From positions 1-46,212 of the forward strand of contig MEDZ01000026.1 of NCBI GenBank assembly GCA_001724275.1: 46,212 bases of DNA, given 5' to 3'. The position numbers were made by a program, and so were the translations under genes. This DNA comes from Gemmatimonadetes bacterium SCN 70-22 (lineage in GTDB: Bacteria > Gemmatimonadota > Gemmatimonadetes > Gemmatimonadales > Gemmatimonadaceae). The notes below the pieces were generated by a model. The model made no database searches. It was not told the origin of the DNA and saw only the letters and a program-made list of their open reading frames with translations. Numbering within the stretch: the first letter of the stretch is position 1; each line of letters starts with the position of its first letter. Positions 25,721 to 35,936 of the stretch are shown piece after piece.

Positions 25721-27070
25721 TCACGGGCTCTCGTCGCGCCCTCCGGCATCGAGCCCCTCGACCGCCGGGACCATCGACGCGTTCCAGACCCCCTCGGACT
25801 TCGCCACGAAGGCGGTGGCGCTGAGGTCGCCGCACACGTTCACCGTCGTGCGCGACATGTCCAGGATGCGGTCCACCCCGAGGATGAGGGCGATCCCCTC
25901 GCCCGGGACGCCGAACATCGTGAGGATGCCGACGAGGAGGGGGATGGACCCTCCCGGGACGCCGGCCGCGCCGACCGCGGTGATGACCGACATCACCATC
26001 ACCACGATCATCTGCCCCAGCGAGAGGTCGACGCCGAAGACCTGGCAGAGGAAGATGACCGTGATCCCCTCGAAGAGCGCCGTCCCGTTCATGCACATCG
26101 TGGAGCCTAACGGGAGGACGAAGCCGGCGATGTGCGACGGGATGCCCAGGTTCTGCTCGGCGGTGGCGAGCGCCGTGGGGAGGGTGGCGCTGCTGCTGGA
26201 CGTGGAGAACGCCGTGACCAGCGCCGAGCGGATGCGCGAGAAGAAGAGCATCGGCGACATCCCCACCAGGAAGCGGATGATGGCCGAGACATTGATCACG
26301 ACATGGAGCAGGAGCGCCCCGAGCACGACGATCACGTAGGAGGCGAGCGGCTTCAACAGGTGGAAGCCGAACCGCGAGGTGACGCCGAAGATGAGCCCGG
26401 TGACGCCGTAGGGGGCCAGCCGCATCGCGATCTCCACGATCTTGATGACGATCGCCTCCAGCCCGTCGAGGAAGGCAATCATCGGCTTGGCCTTCTCCTC
26501 CTTGATGAGGGTGAGGGCGGCCCCGAACATGATCCCGAAGAAGATGATCCCGAGCATGTCGAGATCGACGGCCGACTTGAGCGGGTTGCGGGTGACGATG
26601 TTGACCAGCGTCTCGATCCCGAAGGTCGAATTGGCGGCCGCCTCCACCTTCGAGGTTGCATCCGTGGCGTAGGTCTGGATCAACTCGGCGCGGATGGTGG
26701 GATCCAGGCTGGCCCCGGGGCGCACGAGCGAGACCAGGATGAGTCCGAGCGTGGCGGCGAGCGCCGTGGAGCCAAGAAAGTACCCGATCGCCTTCCCCCC
26801 CACGCGCCCGACCCGCCGGATGTCTCCCAGCCCCGCCACCCCCAGGGAGATGGAGGCGAAGACGAGCGGGATGACGATCATGAACAGCATCCGCAGGAAG
26901 ATCTGCCCGATGGGGCCGGCCACGTAGTGGTTGACCCCTTCCACCAGCGGGTGCTTCCCCCCGAGGGTCTGGTTGGCCAGCACGCCTAACGTGGCACCGA
27001 CCAGGAGGCCGAGCAGGATCTTGGTGTGGAGCTTCATCCCGGTGCCGGAATTGCCAATCGATTCGGACAT
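25721..27070 (-). CDS. Dicarboxylate/amino acid:cation symporter (DAACS family)
   Basis: This 449-residue transporter resembles the GltP/DctA family: HP1 serine-rich loop STSSSSATLPTA, the motif after it GSTMCMNGTALFEG, HP2-like VGAAGVPGGS, and the TM8 substrate motif DRILDMSRTTVNVCGD. It probably imports glutamate, aspartate or a C4-dicarboxylate with sodium or protons. In the NMDGT motif of well-studied members the Asp is Asn here. The ATG at 27070 is followed by an unrelated short tail, then TM1. Its leader is the octamer repeat at 27078-27113, and no Shine-Dalgarno sequence is visible. Confidence 0.92.
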   Translation of the reverse strand: MSESIGNSGTGMKLHTKILLGLLVGATLGVLANQTLGGKHPLVEGVNHYVAGPIGQIFLRMLFMIVIPLVFASISLGVAGLGDIRRVGRVGGKAIGYFLGSTALAATLGLILVSLVRPGASLDPTIRAELIQTYATDATSKVEAAANSTFGIETLVNIVTRNPLKSAVDLDMLGIIFFGIMFGAALTLIKEEKAKPMIAFLDGLEAIVIKIVEIAMRLAPYGVTGLIFGVTSRFGFHLLKPLASYVIVVLGALLLHVVINVSAIIRFLVGMSPMLFFSRIRSALVTAFSTSSSSATLPTALATAEQNLGIPSHIAGFVLPLGSTMCMNGTALFEGITVIFLCQVFGVDLSLGQMIVVMVMSVITAVGAAGVPGGSIPLLVGILTMFGVPGEGIALILGVDRILDMSRTTVNVCGDLSATAFVAKSEGVWNASMVPAVEGLDAGGRDESP

Positions 27071-27077
27071 GTGGGGC

Positions 27078-27113
27078 GAGAAGACGAGAAGACGAGAAGA
27101 CGAGAGGACGAGG
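27078..27113 (-). repeat. Octamer tandem repeat in the leader of the DAACS gene
   Basis: The plus strand reads GAGAAGAC three times (27078-27101), GAGAGGAC once (27102-27109), then GAGG. It lies 7 bases from the DAACS start codon, so the mRNA leader is a GUCUUCUC pyrimidine repeat. The same octamers occur at 38391-38421. Confidence 0.85.
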
Positions 27114-27188
27114 GGCGTCTGCGGAGGCGCTCATCCCTTACGCAGGCGACGCGGCCAGCGTGGGGATGTCGGCGAGAGGGGCGTCAGC

Positions 27189-28769
27189 TCACCCGGCGTG
27201 CCCCTCCCCTCCTGGCGGCGAGAGGACCGGGCGCTTGCCGGTGCGAAGGGCCGAGTGGCGATAGCCGTACACGAAGTAGAACACGAGACCGACCGCGAGC
27301 CAGATGCCGAAGCGGATCCAGGTCACGGTCGGAAGCTGGAGCATAAGGTACAAGCAGGCCGCGATGGAGATCAGGGGGGTGAAGGGGACGCCTGGGACCC
27401 GGAACGGGCGCACGCGGTCAGGGTCCGACTTGCGCAGGAAGATGACCCCCGCCGAGACGAGGACAAAGGCGAAGAGCGTCCCGATGTTCGTCAGGTCCAC
27501 CACCTCGGCGATGTTGGCGAAGGCGGCAAAGGTCGCCACGAAGGTCCCGGTCAGGATCGTCCCGACGTACGGGGTGCGAAAGCGCGGGTGGACCTTCGCC
27601 ATGACGGGGGGGAGGAGGCCGTCGCGGGCCATCGAGTAGAAGATGCGCGGCTGTCCGAGCTGGAAGACGAGGAGGACGCTTCCCATCGCGATGACCGCGC
27701 CTAACGCGATGACGAAGCGCGACGCCGCCAGGAGCGCGGGGGGGCCGTCGGCATATTGGAGCGCGGTAATCATCGGCTCTGCCGTCCCCAGCTGCTGCCA
27801 GGGGGCCATCCCCGTCATCACGAGCGAGAGGGCCACGTACAGCACGGTGCAGATCACCAGCGACATGATGATCCCGAAGGGCATGTCCTTCGCGGGATTC
27901 TGGGCCTCCTCGGCGGCGGTCGACACGGCGTCGAAGCCGATGTAGCTGAAGAAGATGATCGCCGCCGCGGCGCTGACCCCGGCGAAGCCGTTGGGAGCGA
28001 AGCCCCCCTGCCCCGGGTCGTTCCAGTTGGCCGGCTTGATGAGGAAGACGCCGATGGCAAGGAAGAAGATGATGATCCCGATCTTGAGGAGGACCATCGC
28101 ATTGTTGGTGTTGGCGGACTCCCGGATGCCGATGACGAGGACGACGGTGATCACGAAGACCACCAGCGCCGCCGGGAGGTTCATGATGACCGGGAGCCCG
28201 AGCAGGTGCGGGGCACTGCTCCATGCCGAGCCGAGGTACTGCATGACCGGGTCGGTCGACCCCGCGCTGACCGCGTTGAAGGCATCGTGGGCGGAGCGGT
28301 AGTCGGTGGCGAGCCAGGCCGGGAGGTGGAGGCCGAAGTGCGATATGAGCTCGCGGAAGTGCCCCGACCAGCCGATCGCGACCCCGATGTTGCCCACGGC
28401 GTACTCGACGATGAGGTCCCAGCCGATGATCCAGGCGACGAACTCGCCGATGGCGGCGTAGGCATACGTGTAGGCCGAGCCGGAGATCGGGACCATCGCG
28501 GCAAACTCGGCGTAGCAGAGGGCGGCAAAGCCGCAGGCGACGGCGGTGAGGAGGAACGAGAAGACGATGGCCGGGCCTGCGCCGGGGCGGGCGGGGTCGC
28601 CGACGATCGCCGTCCCCGTGGTCGCGAAGATCCCGGCCCCGATGGTCGCCCCGACGCCTAACGCGGTGAGGTGCCACTTGGTGAGGGTTCGCTTGAGCCC
28701 GCCGCCCAGCGAGGCCTCGGCCTCGCAGTCGGCCACCGACTTGCGCGCAAAGATGGAGGAGTTCGACAT
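27189..28769 (-). CDS. APC-family amino acid permease, cationic-amino-acid-transporter type
   Basis: This 526-residue permease has about twelve to fourteen hydrophobic helices. GVGATIGAGIFATTG is the TM1 signature of the family; FFSYIGFDAVSTAAEEAQNPAKDMP and QPRIFYSMARDGLLPP fit the YfnA/CAT branch. It probably takes up a basic or branched-chain amino acid. The start ATG is followed by a 28-residue cytoplasmic tail. It stands between the pyrophosphatase and the DAACS gene on the same strand; the gap of 118 bases to DAACS and the hairpin after the pyrophosphatase suggest separate transcripts. Confidence 0.92.
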   Translation of the reverse strand: MSNSSIFARKSVADCEAEASLGGGLKRTLTKWHLTALGVGATIGAGIFATTGTAIVGDPARPGAGPAIVFSFLLTAVACGFAALCYAEFAAMVPISGSAYTYAYAAIGEFVAWIIGWDLIVEYAVGNIGVAIGWSGHFRELISHFGLHLPAWLATDYRSAHDAFNAVSAGSTDPVMQYLGSAWSSAPHLLGLPVIMNLPAALVVFVITVVLVIGIRESANTNNAMVLLKIGIIIFFLAIGVFLIKPANWNDPGQGGFAPNGFAGVSAAAAIIFFSYIGFDAVSTAAEEAQNPAKDMPFGIIMSLVICTVLYVALSLVMTGMAPWQQLGTAEPMITALQYADGPPALLAASRFVIALGAVIAMGSVLLVFQLGQPRIFYSMARDGLLPPVMAKVHPRFRTPYVGTILTGTFVATFAAFANIAEVVDLTNIGTLFAFVLVSAGVIFLRKSDPDRVRPFRVPGVPFTPLISIAACLYLMLQLPTVTWIRFGIWLAVGLVFYFVYGYRHSALRTGKRPVLSPPGGEGHAG

Positions 28770-28799
28770 CAGGGCTGGATGAGGGAGCGGAAACGCAGA

Positions 28800-28838
28800 C
28801 CGCGGGGCCCGGGCGAACCCTTCCGCCGGGCCCCGCGG
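28800..28838 (-). terminator. 13-bp perfect hairpin after the pyrophosphatase gene
   Basis: Arms 28800-28812 and 28826-28838 are exact reverse complements around a 13-base loop, 13 bases past the pyrophosphatase stop. This is the strongest hairpin in the window. No T-run follows on the minus strand. Confidence 0.7.
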
Positions 28839-28850
28839 CTGGGCCGGCGA

Positions 28851-31424
<2,574 letters not shown>

Positions 31425-31474
31425 GCCGAACTCTCCGTCTAGGGTCGGGTTGACCACCACATGCCCTTCCGGGC

Positions 31475-31494
31475 GGCGGCCCATGCCGGCCGCC
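31475..31494 (-). terminator. Hairpin between APC permease and pyrophosphatase
   Basis: Arms 31475-31481 and 31488-31494 form 7 bp around a 6-base loop, about 28 bases past the permease stop at 31522. There is no T-run, so the function is tentative. The 97-base gap here holds no other gene. Confidence 0.4.
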
Positions 31495-31521
31495 CGCCGT
31501 GCACCAACATGCGCGCGCCCA

Positions 31522-33024
31522 TCAGCCGCCCGCCAGCGGCGCGCCACGCCACGCCCGCCAGAGGTAGAAGACGGGAATGCCTAACAAGACGATCGCCAGC
31601 CCGGCCATCGCCTGCGCCCGCGTCTTGTCCGCGAGGAGCAGGATCACCGCCAGCGCCCCGGCCAGGACGACGTACAGCCCCGGCAGCACCGGGTAGCCGA
31701 TGGCCCGGTACGGACGCGGCGTCCCGGGCCGCGTCCGGCGGAGGATGAAGAGCCCGATCGTCGTCAGGCAGTAGAACACCAGGGCCGCGAAGATGACGTA
31801 ATCGACGAGCTGGCCGTACGTCCCCGTCAGGCACAGGGCCGAGATCCAGAGCGACTGGACGACGAGGGCGAACCCGGGGACGCCGCGGGCGTTGAGCCGC
31901 CCCGCGCGCGCGAAGAAGACGCCGTCTCGGGCCATCGCCCAGCAGACCCGCGCCCCCGCGAGGATGAGCCCATTGTTGCAGCCGAAGGTCGAGATGAGGA
32001 TGGCGATCGCCATCAGCGTCGTCCCGCCGGTCCCGAACACGGTCTCCATCATCGCCGTGGCCACCCGGTCCTGCGTGGCGTGCTGGATCCCGCGCGCGAC
32101 GGCCGTCGCTCCCGTGGGGTCTCCCGCCAGCGGCAAGACGTTGAGGTACGCCACGTTGGACATGATGTAGAGGACGCTCACCATCCCCGTCCCCAGCAGG
32201 AGGGCCAGCGGGAGGTTGCGCTGCGGGTGCTGCACCTCGGAGGCAGCAAACGTCACGTTGTTCCACGCATCGCTGGAGAAGAGCGAGCCGACCATGGCGG
32301 CGCCGAACGCGAGGACGAGCGCCGATCCCGCGGGAGGGGTGCCGGTAAAGTTGCCGCCGAAGTTCGCGGCGACCGCCTCGGCGCTTCTCCCGAAGGACAA
32401 TCCCACGATGACGATGAAGGCGAGCGCCGCCGTCTTCACGACGGTCAGCGTGGTCTGCAGCGCCTTCCCTTCCCGCACGCCGCGCAGGTTGATCGCCGTC
32501 AGGACCCAGACACTGGCGAGCGCCGCCACGCGCTGCGGCGAGAGCCCGACCTCGAAGGCCTTGCCGGGCGCATCACAGCCGAGCGCCGCGACACAGATCT
32601 CGCCGTGCGGGAACCAGGCGAACTGCTCGGCGCCGATCGAGGGGAAGAGGACCCCGAGGAATCGTCCGAACGCCACGGCGACCGCGGCCGCCGTCCCCGT
32701 CTGGATCACAAGAAAAAGGGTCCAGCCATAGAGAAACCCCATGAGTGGACCCATCGATTCGCGCAGGAAGACGTATTGCCCGCCGGCCCTGGGGAACATT
32801 GCCGCCAGTTCCCCATAGGCGAGCGCCCCGAGCACGGTGACGACTCCTGTGGCGATCCACGTCAGGAGGAGCCAGAGCGGCGAGCCGACCGTTCGCGCGA
32901 TGTCGGCCGACACGATGAAGATGCCGGAGCCGATCATCGACCCGGCCACGAGCATGGTGGCATCGGTCAGCGTCAGTGCGCGGACAAAATCCGATCCCGT
33001 GCGTGCGTCGTGCGATGCGGCCAC
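31522..33024 (-). CDS. APC-family amino acid transporter (LAT/basic amino acid type)
   Basis: This 500-residue transporter has about twelve helices. VAGSMIGSGIFIVSADIAR is the APC TM1 motif, and FPRAGGQYVFLRESMGPLMGFLYGW is typical of the LAT-like branch, which often exchanges neutral amino acids. I start it at GTG 33024, where GGAGA lies about four bases upstream; the frame continues to 33063 without similarity. A promoter minus 10 TATAAT lies 85 bases upstream. It has no neighbouring partner gene that would show the substrate. Confidence 0.9.
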   Translation of the reverse strand: MAASHDARTGSDFVRALTLTDATMLVAGSMIGSGIFIVSADIARTVGSPLWLLLTWIATGVVTVLGALAYGELAAMFPRAGGQYVFLRESMGPLMGFLYGWTLFLVIQTGTAAAVAVAFGRFLGVLFPSIGAEQFAWFPHGEICVAALGCDAPGKAFEVGLSPQRVAALASVWVLTAINLRGVREGKALQTTLTVVKTAALAFIVIVGLSFGRSAEAVAANFGGNFTGTPPAGSALVLAFGAAMVGSLFSSDAWNNVTFAASEVQHPQRNLPLALLLGTGMVSVLYIMSNVAYLNVLPLAGDPTGATAVARGIQHATQDRVATAMMETVFGTGGTTLMAIAILISTFGCNNGLILAGARVCWAMARDGVFFARAGRLNARGVPGFALVVQSLWISALCLTGTYGQLVDYVIFAALVFYCLTTIGLFILRRTRPGTPRPYRAIGYPVLPGLYVVLAGALAVILLLADKTRAQAMAGLAIVLLGIPVFYLWRAWRGAPLAGG

Positions 33025-33108
33025 GCCTCTCCTGCGATGTCGCGTGTGTCGTGACGGTGGCACCGGGCGCAGGACGGGGTCCGGCCGAGTGCGGCAGAAA
33101 ACCGCGCA

Positions 33109-33114
33109 ATTATA
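33109..33114 (-). promoter_or_regulatory. Consensus minus 10 upstream of the LAT-type transporter
   Basis: TATAAT (complement of 33109-33114) is a perfect minus 10 hexamer in a very GC-rich region. The minus 35 position is poor. It leaves a leader of about 78-85 bases before the GTG at 33024. Confidence 0.5.
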
Positions 33115-33139
33115 CGGGTGCCCCGAGATGGCGGCCAGA

Positions 33140-33162
33140 GCGTCATTCGCTAAGGATGACGC
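33140..33162 (-). terminator. Inverted repeat after the second TonB gene
   Basis: GCGTCAT (33140-33146) and ATGACGC (33156-33162) form a 7-bp stem with a 9-base loop, ten bases beyond the TonB stop at 33172. It overlaps the minus 35 region of the next promoter. No T-run is present. Confidence 0.45.
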
Positions 33163-33171
33163 CGGCTGACG

Positions 33172-34038
33172 TCAGGACCGCGGCGCTTCGGCGGTGACGA
33201 CGGCGGTGTCGAGGACCGGGCGCCCGTCCGGGCGCGTGGCGGGGCGGAAGCGGATCTCGCTCAGCATCTCGCGGATGCGCTTGTTGTAGCCGCCGTCGCT
33301 GGAGGGATTGAAGGCGAGGAGGCGTGCGTTCCCCGTCGTATCGACCTCGAAGTAGGCAACGAGCTTGTACGGACGGACCTTGCTGGGGACGGGGAGCGGA
33401 AGGATCGGGAGCGAGATGACGGAGGGAGGATAGTTCGCGTCTCCTCCTCCACCCGTGCCGGGGCCGACCCCCGATCCACGTCCGGTCCCGACCCCGGAGC
33501 CCACGCCCCCACCGCTCCCCGGGCCACTCCCTCCGCTCCCGTCCTTGCCCGAGCCGCCGCCTGCCCCGCTCACGACACTGACGTCCTTCACGTCCTTGCT
33601 CGCGGCCGCAGCCGCCGGGTCGGTCGCTGGGGGGACGACGGGAGGAGGAGGCGGCGGCTTGACGACCTCCGGCTTCGGCACCTCGACCGGCTTGGGCGGG
33701 GTGACTTCCGGCTTGGCGGCGGGTTGCTCGGCCGGCGGCGGCGCCACCTGCACGTAGCGCAGACGCTCGCGCAGGATGCGCCCCCCCATCCCTCCCGAGC
33801 CCCCTCCTCCCCCACCCGCAGCCCCAGGCCCGCCTGCTCCCTGCTTCGGGACGTAGTCCAGCGTGGTCGCGACGAAGACGGGAGGAGCGACGATGAGGAA
33901 GAGAAGGAGCGCGTGGATCAGGACGGAAACGACGGTCCCCTCGCGGCGCGACTCCGCACGCGAGGGAATGCCGATGGGCGGACGCAGCGGCGGCCGCTTG
34001 GGCCGGGGGGAGCGCGGATCTGGGGTGGCCAGCGTCAC
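33172..34038 (-). CDS. TonB-like energy transducer (second copy)
   Basis: This 288-residue protein has an N-terminal cytoplasmic tail, one membrane helix (about 36-57), a Gly-rich run, then a Pro/Lys/Val linker (residues about 100-135) and a second Gly/Ser-rich repeat region, ending in a TonB C-terminal domain (KLVAYFEVDTTGNARLLAFNPSSDGGYN). TonB couples inner-membrane proton flow to outer-membrane receptors. The C-terminal domain is compact and lacks the YP motif, so partner choice is unclear. It starts with GTG at 34038. It lies at the end of the ExbB-ExbD-ExbD set, separated from it by 167 bases with hairpin and promoter, so it may be expressed separately. Confidence 0.85.
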   Translation of the reverse strand: MTLATPDPRSPRPKRPPLRPPIGIPSRAESRREGTVVSVLIHALLLFLIVAPPVFVATTLDYVPKQGAGGPGAAGGGGGGSGGMGGRILRERLRYVQVAPPPAEQPAAKPEVTPPKPVEVPKPEVVKPPPPPPVVPPATDPAAAAASKDVKDVSVVSGAGGGSGKDGSGGSGPGSGGGVGSGVGTGRGSGVGPGTGGGGDANYPPSVISLPILPLPVPSKVRPYKLVAYFEVDTTGNARLLAFNPSSDGGYNKRIREMLSEIRFRPATRPDGRPVLDTAVVTAEAPRS

Positions 34039-34072
34039 GAGTGGGAGGCGCAGTGAGGGAGGCGACTGGAAG

Positions 34073-34078
34073 TTATAC
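34073..34078 (-). promoter_or_regulatory. Possible minus 10 of the second TonB gene
   Basis: TATAAC (complement of 34073-34078) is 35 bases upstream of the GTG at 34038. A weak minus 35 candidate lies 17-19 bases further upstream. Support is moderate. Confidence 0.4.
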
Positions 34079-34130
34079 GATCCTGTCGCGCGAAGGGTTC
34101 ACCGACGTCACGTACCGTCGCCCAACGCGA

Positions 34131-34158
34131 ACGGCGGGCCCCCGAGGGAGCCCGCCGT
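34131..34158 (-). terminator. Hairpin after exbD
   Basis: ACGGCGGGC (34131-34139) and its exact complement (34150-34158) make a 9-bp stem with a 10-base loop, 47 bases beyond the ExbD stop. It probably ends the TonB-ExbB-ExbD-ExbD transcript, before the separate TonB gene. No T-run. Confidence 0.6.
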
Positions 34159-34171
34159 CCGCATACATCCA

Positions 34172-34227
34172 GCGCCGGTGCCGCTTGGTGCGGCGCCGGT
34201 GCCGCCTATTGCGACGCCGGTGCCGCT
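34172..34227 (-). repeat. 21-bp tandem repeat overlapping the exbD stop codon
   Basis: GCCGGTGCCGC-containing units start at about 34172, 34193 and 34214, a period of 21 bases. The third falls inside the 3' end of exbD, whose stop TAG lies in the second unit. Read through, each unit would encode a seven-residue Ala/Pro/Gln repeat. Confidence 0.7.
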
Positions 34228-34634
34228 TCCTTCGGCGTGACGCCGATGACCTTGACGCCGGCCCCGCGCGCCTGGTCCATGGCGAAGATGACCTGCTGGT
34301 ACTTCACCGTCGGATCGCCCTTCACGAACATGATCTTGTCCGGGCGGGGATCGTAGATCTCCTTGAGGCGCCGCAGGAGGCCGTCCTTGGCGACCGGCTC
34401 CTTGTTGATGGCGAACTGGTCGCCGGGGAGAACCTCGAGGACGATCTGGTTCGACACGGCATTGGCCGCCGCGACCTGGGGTTGCGGGTCGGGGAGCTGC
34501 AGGTCCATTGCCTTGCGCGCCATCGGCTGCATGACCATGAAGATGATCAGGAGCACGAGGAGCACGTCGATCATGGGGACGACGTTGGGCTCGTTGTTGA
34601 GTCCGCCGCCCTTACCCCCTACTGACATTCCCAT
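34206..34634 (-). CDS. ExbD/TolR-family protein (second copy)
   Basis: This 142-residue protein has a single N-terminal membrane helix with the essential Asp in VPMIDVLLVLLIIFM, followed by the periplasmic ExbD domain (KEIYDPRPDKIMFVKGDPTVKYQQVIFAMDQARGAGVKVIGVTP). Its N-terminus is identical in layout to the adjacent ExbD, so the two arose by duplication. ExbD works with ExbB as the proton channel that energises TonB. It ends with the Ala/Pro-rich tail that is part of the 21-bp repeat. Confidence 0.92.
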   Translation of the reverse strand: MGMSVGGKGGGLNNEPNVVPMIDVLLVLLIIFMVMQPMARKAMDLQLPDPQPQVAAANAVSNQIVLEVLPGDQFAINKEPVAKDGLLRRLKEIYDPRPDKIMFVKGDPTVKYQQVIFAMDQARGAGVKVIGVTPKEAAPASQ

Positions 34635-34646
34635 GGGCAGAGTCCT

Positions 34647-35111
34647 CTACTTCTTGGTCTCGTCGGGGCGGTCCCCGGCGACGGTGGATTCCGTGCCCGG
34701 CACCTGGTCCGTGACGGCGCCGACGACACGCACGCCATTGCGCGAGGCAATGTCCATGGCATCGAGCACCTTCTCGTACGGCAGGTCCTTGTCGGCCTTG
34801 ATGTACAGGATCTTGTCGATGGTGCGCGCGTCGTAGATCGACTTGAGCGTCTCGGCCAGCTTGTCGTTCTGGAGCGCGCGCTTGTTGAGGTAGTACTGTC
34901 CTTCCTTGTCGATGCCGAGGACCTGGTCCGAGTCCTCCTCGGGGTGGGTCTTCAGGTTGATCCCCGAGGGGGGGACCGCCTGGAACCCCGCCGCCAGCGC
35001 CGGTGTCACGACCATGAAGATGATCAGGAGCACCAGCATGACGTCGATCATCGGCACGACGTTCGGTTCGGACTTGACGCTTTCGGCGCCACTTCCAACT
35101 GACATGCCCAT
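34647..35111 (-). CDS. ExbD/TolR-family protein (first copy)
   Basis: This 154-residue protein has the conserved Asp in VPMIDVMLVLLIIFMV, the proton-carrying residue, and a periplasmic domain resembling ExbD. It differs from the next copy by a Glu/Asp/His insert (THPEEDSDQ) after the helix. AGGAGGA lies nine bases upstream of the ATG at 35111. It follows ExbB by 50 bases and precedes the second ExbD by 12. Two ExbD copies with one ExbB are common in TonB-rich bacteria and may form mixed channels. Confidence 0.93.
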   Translation of the reverse strand: MGMSVGSGAESVKSEPNVVPMIDVMLVLLIIFMVVTPALAAGFQAVPPSGINLKTHPEEDSDQVLGIDKEGQYYLNKRALQNDKLAETLKSIYDARTIDKILYIKADKDLPYEKVLDAMDIASRNGVRVVGAVTDQVPGTESTVAGDRPDETKK

Positions 35112-35161
35112 TACGAGTTCCTCCTAAACGTGGAGTGCGGGAAACCGCTCGATCGCGGGGA

Positions 35162-35896
35162 TCAGGTCAGCGGACCGCCGCTCTGGGCCTGGGTGTTGAA
35201 CTCGCGGGTGAAGCGCGACCGGCCGAACTCGCCCGAGACGCCCTTGATGAGGTAGTCGATCATCTCCTTCGAGGTGTAGGTCATCTCGGCGGAGAGGTTG
35301 TCGATCTTGGTCGTGAAGTAGTTGTAGAACCACACGGCCGGGATGGCGACGATGAGGCCGAAGCCCGTGGCGATGAGCGCCTCGGCGATACCGGCGGCGA
35401 TGGCGGTGATGCCGCCCGACCCCGACTTGGCCATGCCTTCGAAGGCGTTGATGATGCCGAACACCGTCCCGAGGAGGCCGACGAACGGCGCCGTCGAACC
35501 CACCGTGGCGAGGACGGCGAGGCCGCGCTTGAGCGACACCATCTCCATCAGCATCTCGCGCTCGACCGCGCGCTCGGCCGTGTTGATGTCGGACACCGTG
35601 ACCGAGCCGTCCATGATGAGCGGCTTGACTTCGGCCAGCGCGCCACCGAGGACACGGGCGACGTGCGACTTCTTGTAGCTCTCGGCGAGCTTGATCGCCT
35701 CGCCGAGGTTGTCCTCCTCGAGGAACTGCGAGAACTCCGGCGCGAACTTGATGGTCTCGCTCTGCGCGCGGCGCAGCTGCCAGACCTTCGAGATGCCGAC
35801 CGACAGCGACCACACCGACATGAACGCCAGCACGGCCCACAGGAACTTACCAAAGACTGGCGTTGACGCCCAGATTTCCGCGAAATCCAGATTCAT
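35162..35896 (-). CDS. exbB: ExbB/TolQ/MotA-family proton channel protein
   Basis: This 244-residue protein has three membrane helices: near residues 15-35, 125-150 (LAVLATVGSTAPFVGLLGTVFGI) and 165-190 (IAEALIATGFGLIVAIPAVW). The TVGSTAPFVGLLGTV segment matches the MotA/ExbB core. ExbB forms the pentameric ring of the proton channel that drives TonB. It lies between TonB and the two ExbD genes on the minus strand. Its ATG is 40 bases after the TonB stop. Confidence 0.93.
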   Translation of the reverse strand: MNLDFAEIWASTPVFGKFLWAVLAFMSVWSLSVGISKVWQLRRAQSETIKFAPEFSQFLEEDNLGEAIKLAESYKKSHVARVLGGALAEVKPLIMDGSVTVSDINTAERAVEREMLMEMVSLKRGLAVLATVGSTAPFVGLLGTVFGIINAFEGMAKSGSGGITAIAAGIAEALIATGFGLIVAIPAVWFYNYFTTKIDNLSAEMTYTSKEMIDYLIKGVSGEFGRSRFTREFNTQAQSGGPLT

Positions 35897-35936
35897 AACC
35901 GAGTTTCTCCAGACAAGTGGTTAGGGGTCGAACCGA

